A DNA stretch of 64,000 bases, taken from assembly GCA_964247055.1 (NCBI GenBank), contig OZ176055.1:434001-498000 (forward strand), given 5' to 3'. The stretch comes from Paragordius varius. Lineage: Eukaryota > Nematomorpha. The notes under the pieces were generated by a model that saw nothing but the letters and a program-made list of their open reading frames with translations, searched no databases and was not told the DNA's origin. Each line of letters starts with the position of its first letter. Positions within the stretch are counted from its first letter, which is position 1. A program made the translations under genes and the position numbers. Shown here one piece after another: positions 61,881 through 64,000 of the stretch.

Positions 61881-63334
61881 AGCGGCCCCATATATTTTTG
61901 GTAGCTATGATTTTCATAGTCATAAGCTGTGAAAATTTATTTTCGTTATATAATGTGCATACTATGTAATGCAAGATTTAAAATTAATAAAAAAACTGTA
62001 AGTGTTGCCTTAATAGGAATTTAATAAAGTTACCGTTTTCTTGACCAAAGCCACATAATGGTGGCTATTAACTATCTTGCTTATTCCACTTTTATTTTTC
62101 AACTTTTTATAAATCTGCTTTAAGTTAAACCTACCATTTATTCCGTTATTTGCAAAACTAGCAACCCTAGTACATCAAAACTGTTTAGAAAAATTTAGCT
62201 CATATAAATTCATTGGTTTCAGTATTTACTCTATAAAAATAAAAATACGGTAAATGGTCCCAAGACAGAGCCCCAAACTATGCTAAATACGTCTTCACAT
62301 AATCGTTAAAATCATTTTCCAGAAGCGTATAGGTTTATTATAATGAATGTCCAGGTATAGACGCTTAAATTATAATCTGGTTTTTTTTTAAAAAAACTAA
62401 CCACTAGATTTACTGTAAAACACAAAAATGATGGATTAGCAAGAAACATGTGTAATTATAAGATATCAATGATTCAATATGCCATTAATATATACACCTA
62501 TTATGATGAAGCCGATTCTAATTTAAACCATAACACATTGACAAATTAAGCCATTATTTTTTAGCTAGATTGTTGTTTAATAAGGCCATCAGTGAACATT
62601 AATTATAAATCCATTAAACGAATCAAAAACTCATTGGGTGATATCTATCATCATGTTTGGAGTAAAAAAATTTATTAGCTCCGTTTTTTATATACATTCT
62701 TTTTAATGCCTGTAATTTTAGTAACTGTTACACGTTTCGACTATGCCACAGTAATTTTCTATAAAGTCCGTCCAGTTAAAAAAACTAAAGGTACCATGAA
62801 TTTGATTTAAGTTCTGTCAAAAAATCTCATAACGTTTTAAGGTACACAACCGTTAACTTTTAATAATTTAGTTAGTGGCCATTTTTTATTTTTTTTTAAA
62901 TATTTGCTAAAAATATTCACAATTATATTATATCAATTGATTATATGTTTTAAACCTAAGATTATGTTTTTAGCGTCTTGATAAATTGTACTCTCCGATA
63001 AATAATTACATTAGCTCAGATAATTCAAAAATTTATTATAACCCAGACTGCCAAATTTTTATAATCGTAAACAAGCAAATAAGATATAAATTAAGTACAC
63101 GCATTAGATGATTAGATATTTGAGCGTTAAAGCTCACTCTGTAATCGATAAAATTGCTTAGCTGGTAAGGTCAAAAGATTAAAATACCATTTATATAAAC
63201 AACAGCTTTCATAGGCTTTTTTTACCGTTTAATCAATCATTATAATTTAAGCTTGTTGAACTCCAACGTATTCGACAGTTTTTTTCAACTAAATATTTAG
63301 CACTTTTTATTTATCAAAACAAACCATCATAAAT
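61881..63334. other. Intergenic, no gene seen
   Basis: AT-rich DNA upstream of the right-edge peptide gene. I see no protein-like frame, clear repeat or convincing TATA box; the short stretch before the ATG at 63335 is TTATTTATC-like only. Confidence 0.4.
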
Positions 63335-64000
63335 ATGAGAAAATTTGGTTTCTTCCTTATATTCCTAAGTTGTTTGGCATTATGCCTTAATGGAGATGCA
63401 GGACCTGATCCAGAAGCCAATGCGGAGGCCCACGCTGAAGCACAACCTGACCCTTCCCCAAGGCCCGAAGCTGGCCCTCAACGTATTTATATAAATTTTA
63501 TGCTTTTTATAAATTTTATGCTTTTTATAAATTTTATCCTTTTTTATAAATTTTTTTATAAAATTTAAAATACCATATTGCCTTAAACATTTAGTAGTCT
63601 AAAACATTTTCTTAAGTTTTTAAAGCTAAACATTGATAGATAAATTTATAACATTTATAATACAAGTAAAATTGAAATTATTTACAGACACAAAGTACAA
63701 ACAAAAGACAAATATTTTTTTTGAAAAGACAATCAATCATCAATTTCAAACCTTAATTTTTCCTTAATCAATCTAATGACATTGTTTAGTACAAAAGTGA
63801 TTATGATGTTACCAATACATTTTAATACATACAATTTCAAAAAAATATAATGCAGTGAAAACTGCATTATATAGGGGCCGTCTCTCAGGCTATATAGCGA
63901 ATATTTTTATATATATGAATAGATTCGTATGAACAGATTGAACCATCCGATTTAAGCCAAGTGTCGTGTTTAGAAAGTTGTACGAGTGAAGATCCCCAAC
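63335..64000 (+). CDS. Secreted prepropeptide with X-Pro/X-Ala dipeptide ladder (partial)
   Basis: Exon 1 (63335..63482) encodes a signal peptide (MRKFGFFLIFLSCLALCLNG), then a run that reads almost entirely as dipeptides ending in Pro or Ala: GP DP EA NA EA HA EA QP DP SP RP EA GP. Such ladders are removed stepwise by dipeptidyl peptidase IV in precursors like that of melittin. The exon ends at an AAC|GTATTT donor in phase 1. Exon 2 begins at 63923 after a GAATAG acceptor, in matching phase, and continues past the edge: HSYEQIEPSDLSQV then SCLESCTSEDPQ, with two Cys so far. The product is probably a secreted Cys-containing peptide. Its role (defence, venom-like, hormone) cannot be told. The intron holds a partial MITE family 1 at about 63663-63880. 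Confidence 0.65.

Overview
The window is very AT-rich animal nuclear DNA. It has spliceosomal introns with GT...AG ends, TATA-box promoters, a cytoplasmic dynein intermediate chain gene, a class-A-like seven-helix receptor, APE/RT LINEs, hAT transposons and a heavy load of short inverted-repeat elements. An arthropod fits best; a parasitic crustacean of the sea-louse type is a guess from overall style and cannot be proved from the sequence alone. There are no tRNA, rRNA or prokaryote-type features.

Layout. (1) 566-1311 (-): start of a small secreted prepropeptide gene with an RKKR processing site, running off the left edge. (2) 3.9-27.5 kb: a cluster of genes for a secreted protein with two fibronectin-III-like domains. 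Copy A (3887-6091, -) and copy D (23978-25978, +) have complete open exon chains. Copy B (about 11.0-11.6 kb) is a 3' fragment, copy C (about 14.65-16.94 kb) is a pseudogene, and two orphan last exons lie between. C and D are arms of a large inverted duplication whose spacer holds a 5'-truncated RTE-like LINE. (3) 28.7-33.4 kb: a 1.26-kb palindromic TA-flanked element and a complete-ended but decayed hAT transposon with a perfect 8-bp target duplication. (4) 36964-38805 (-): an intronless seven-helix receptor of 613 residues with an unusually long first extracellular loop. (5) 41030-56642 (-): a 16-exon dynein intermediate chain gene, reconstructed exon by exon in consistent phase (about 806 residues), with introns full of mobile elements and a 1.6-kb satellite. 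(6) 56.9-58.6 kb: a decayed LINE just upstream of it. (7) 63335 to the right edge (+): start of a second secreted prepropeptide gene, with an X-Pro/X-Ala dipeptide ladder and a Cys-containing second exon.

The most unusual content is a group of foldback elements in at least three sequence families. All end in a form of ACCATTT...AAATGGT, carry inverted subterminal arrays with a 21-bp period, and lie beside (TA)n. Four of these and one other inverted-repeat element sit 16 to 70 bp upstream of 3' splice sites of the dynein gene. The two edge peptides and the FN3-like cluster suggest secreted, rapidly evolving products; dynein and the receptor are ordinary cellular genes. All boundaries were read by eye without alignment software.
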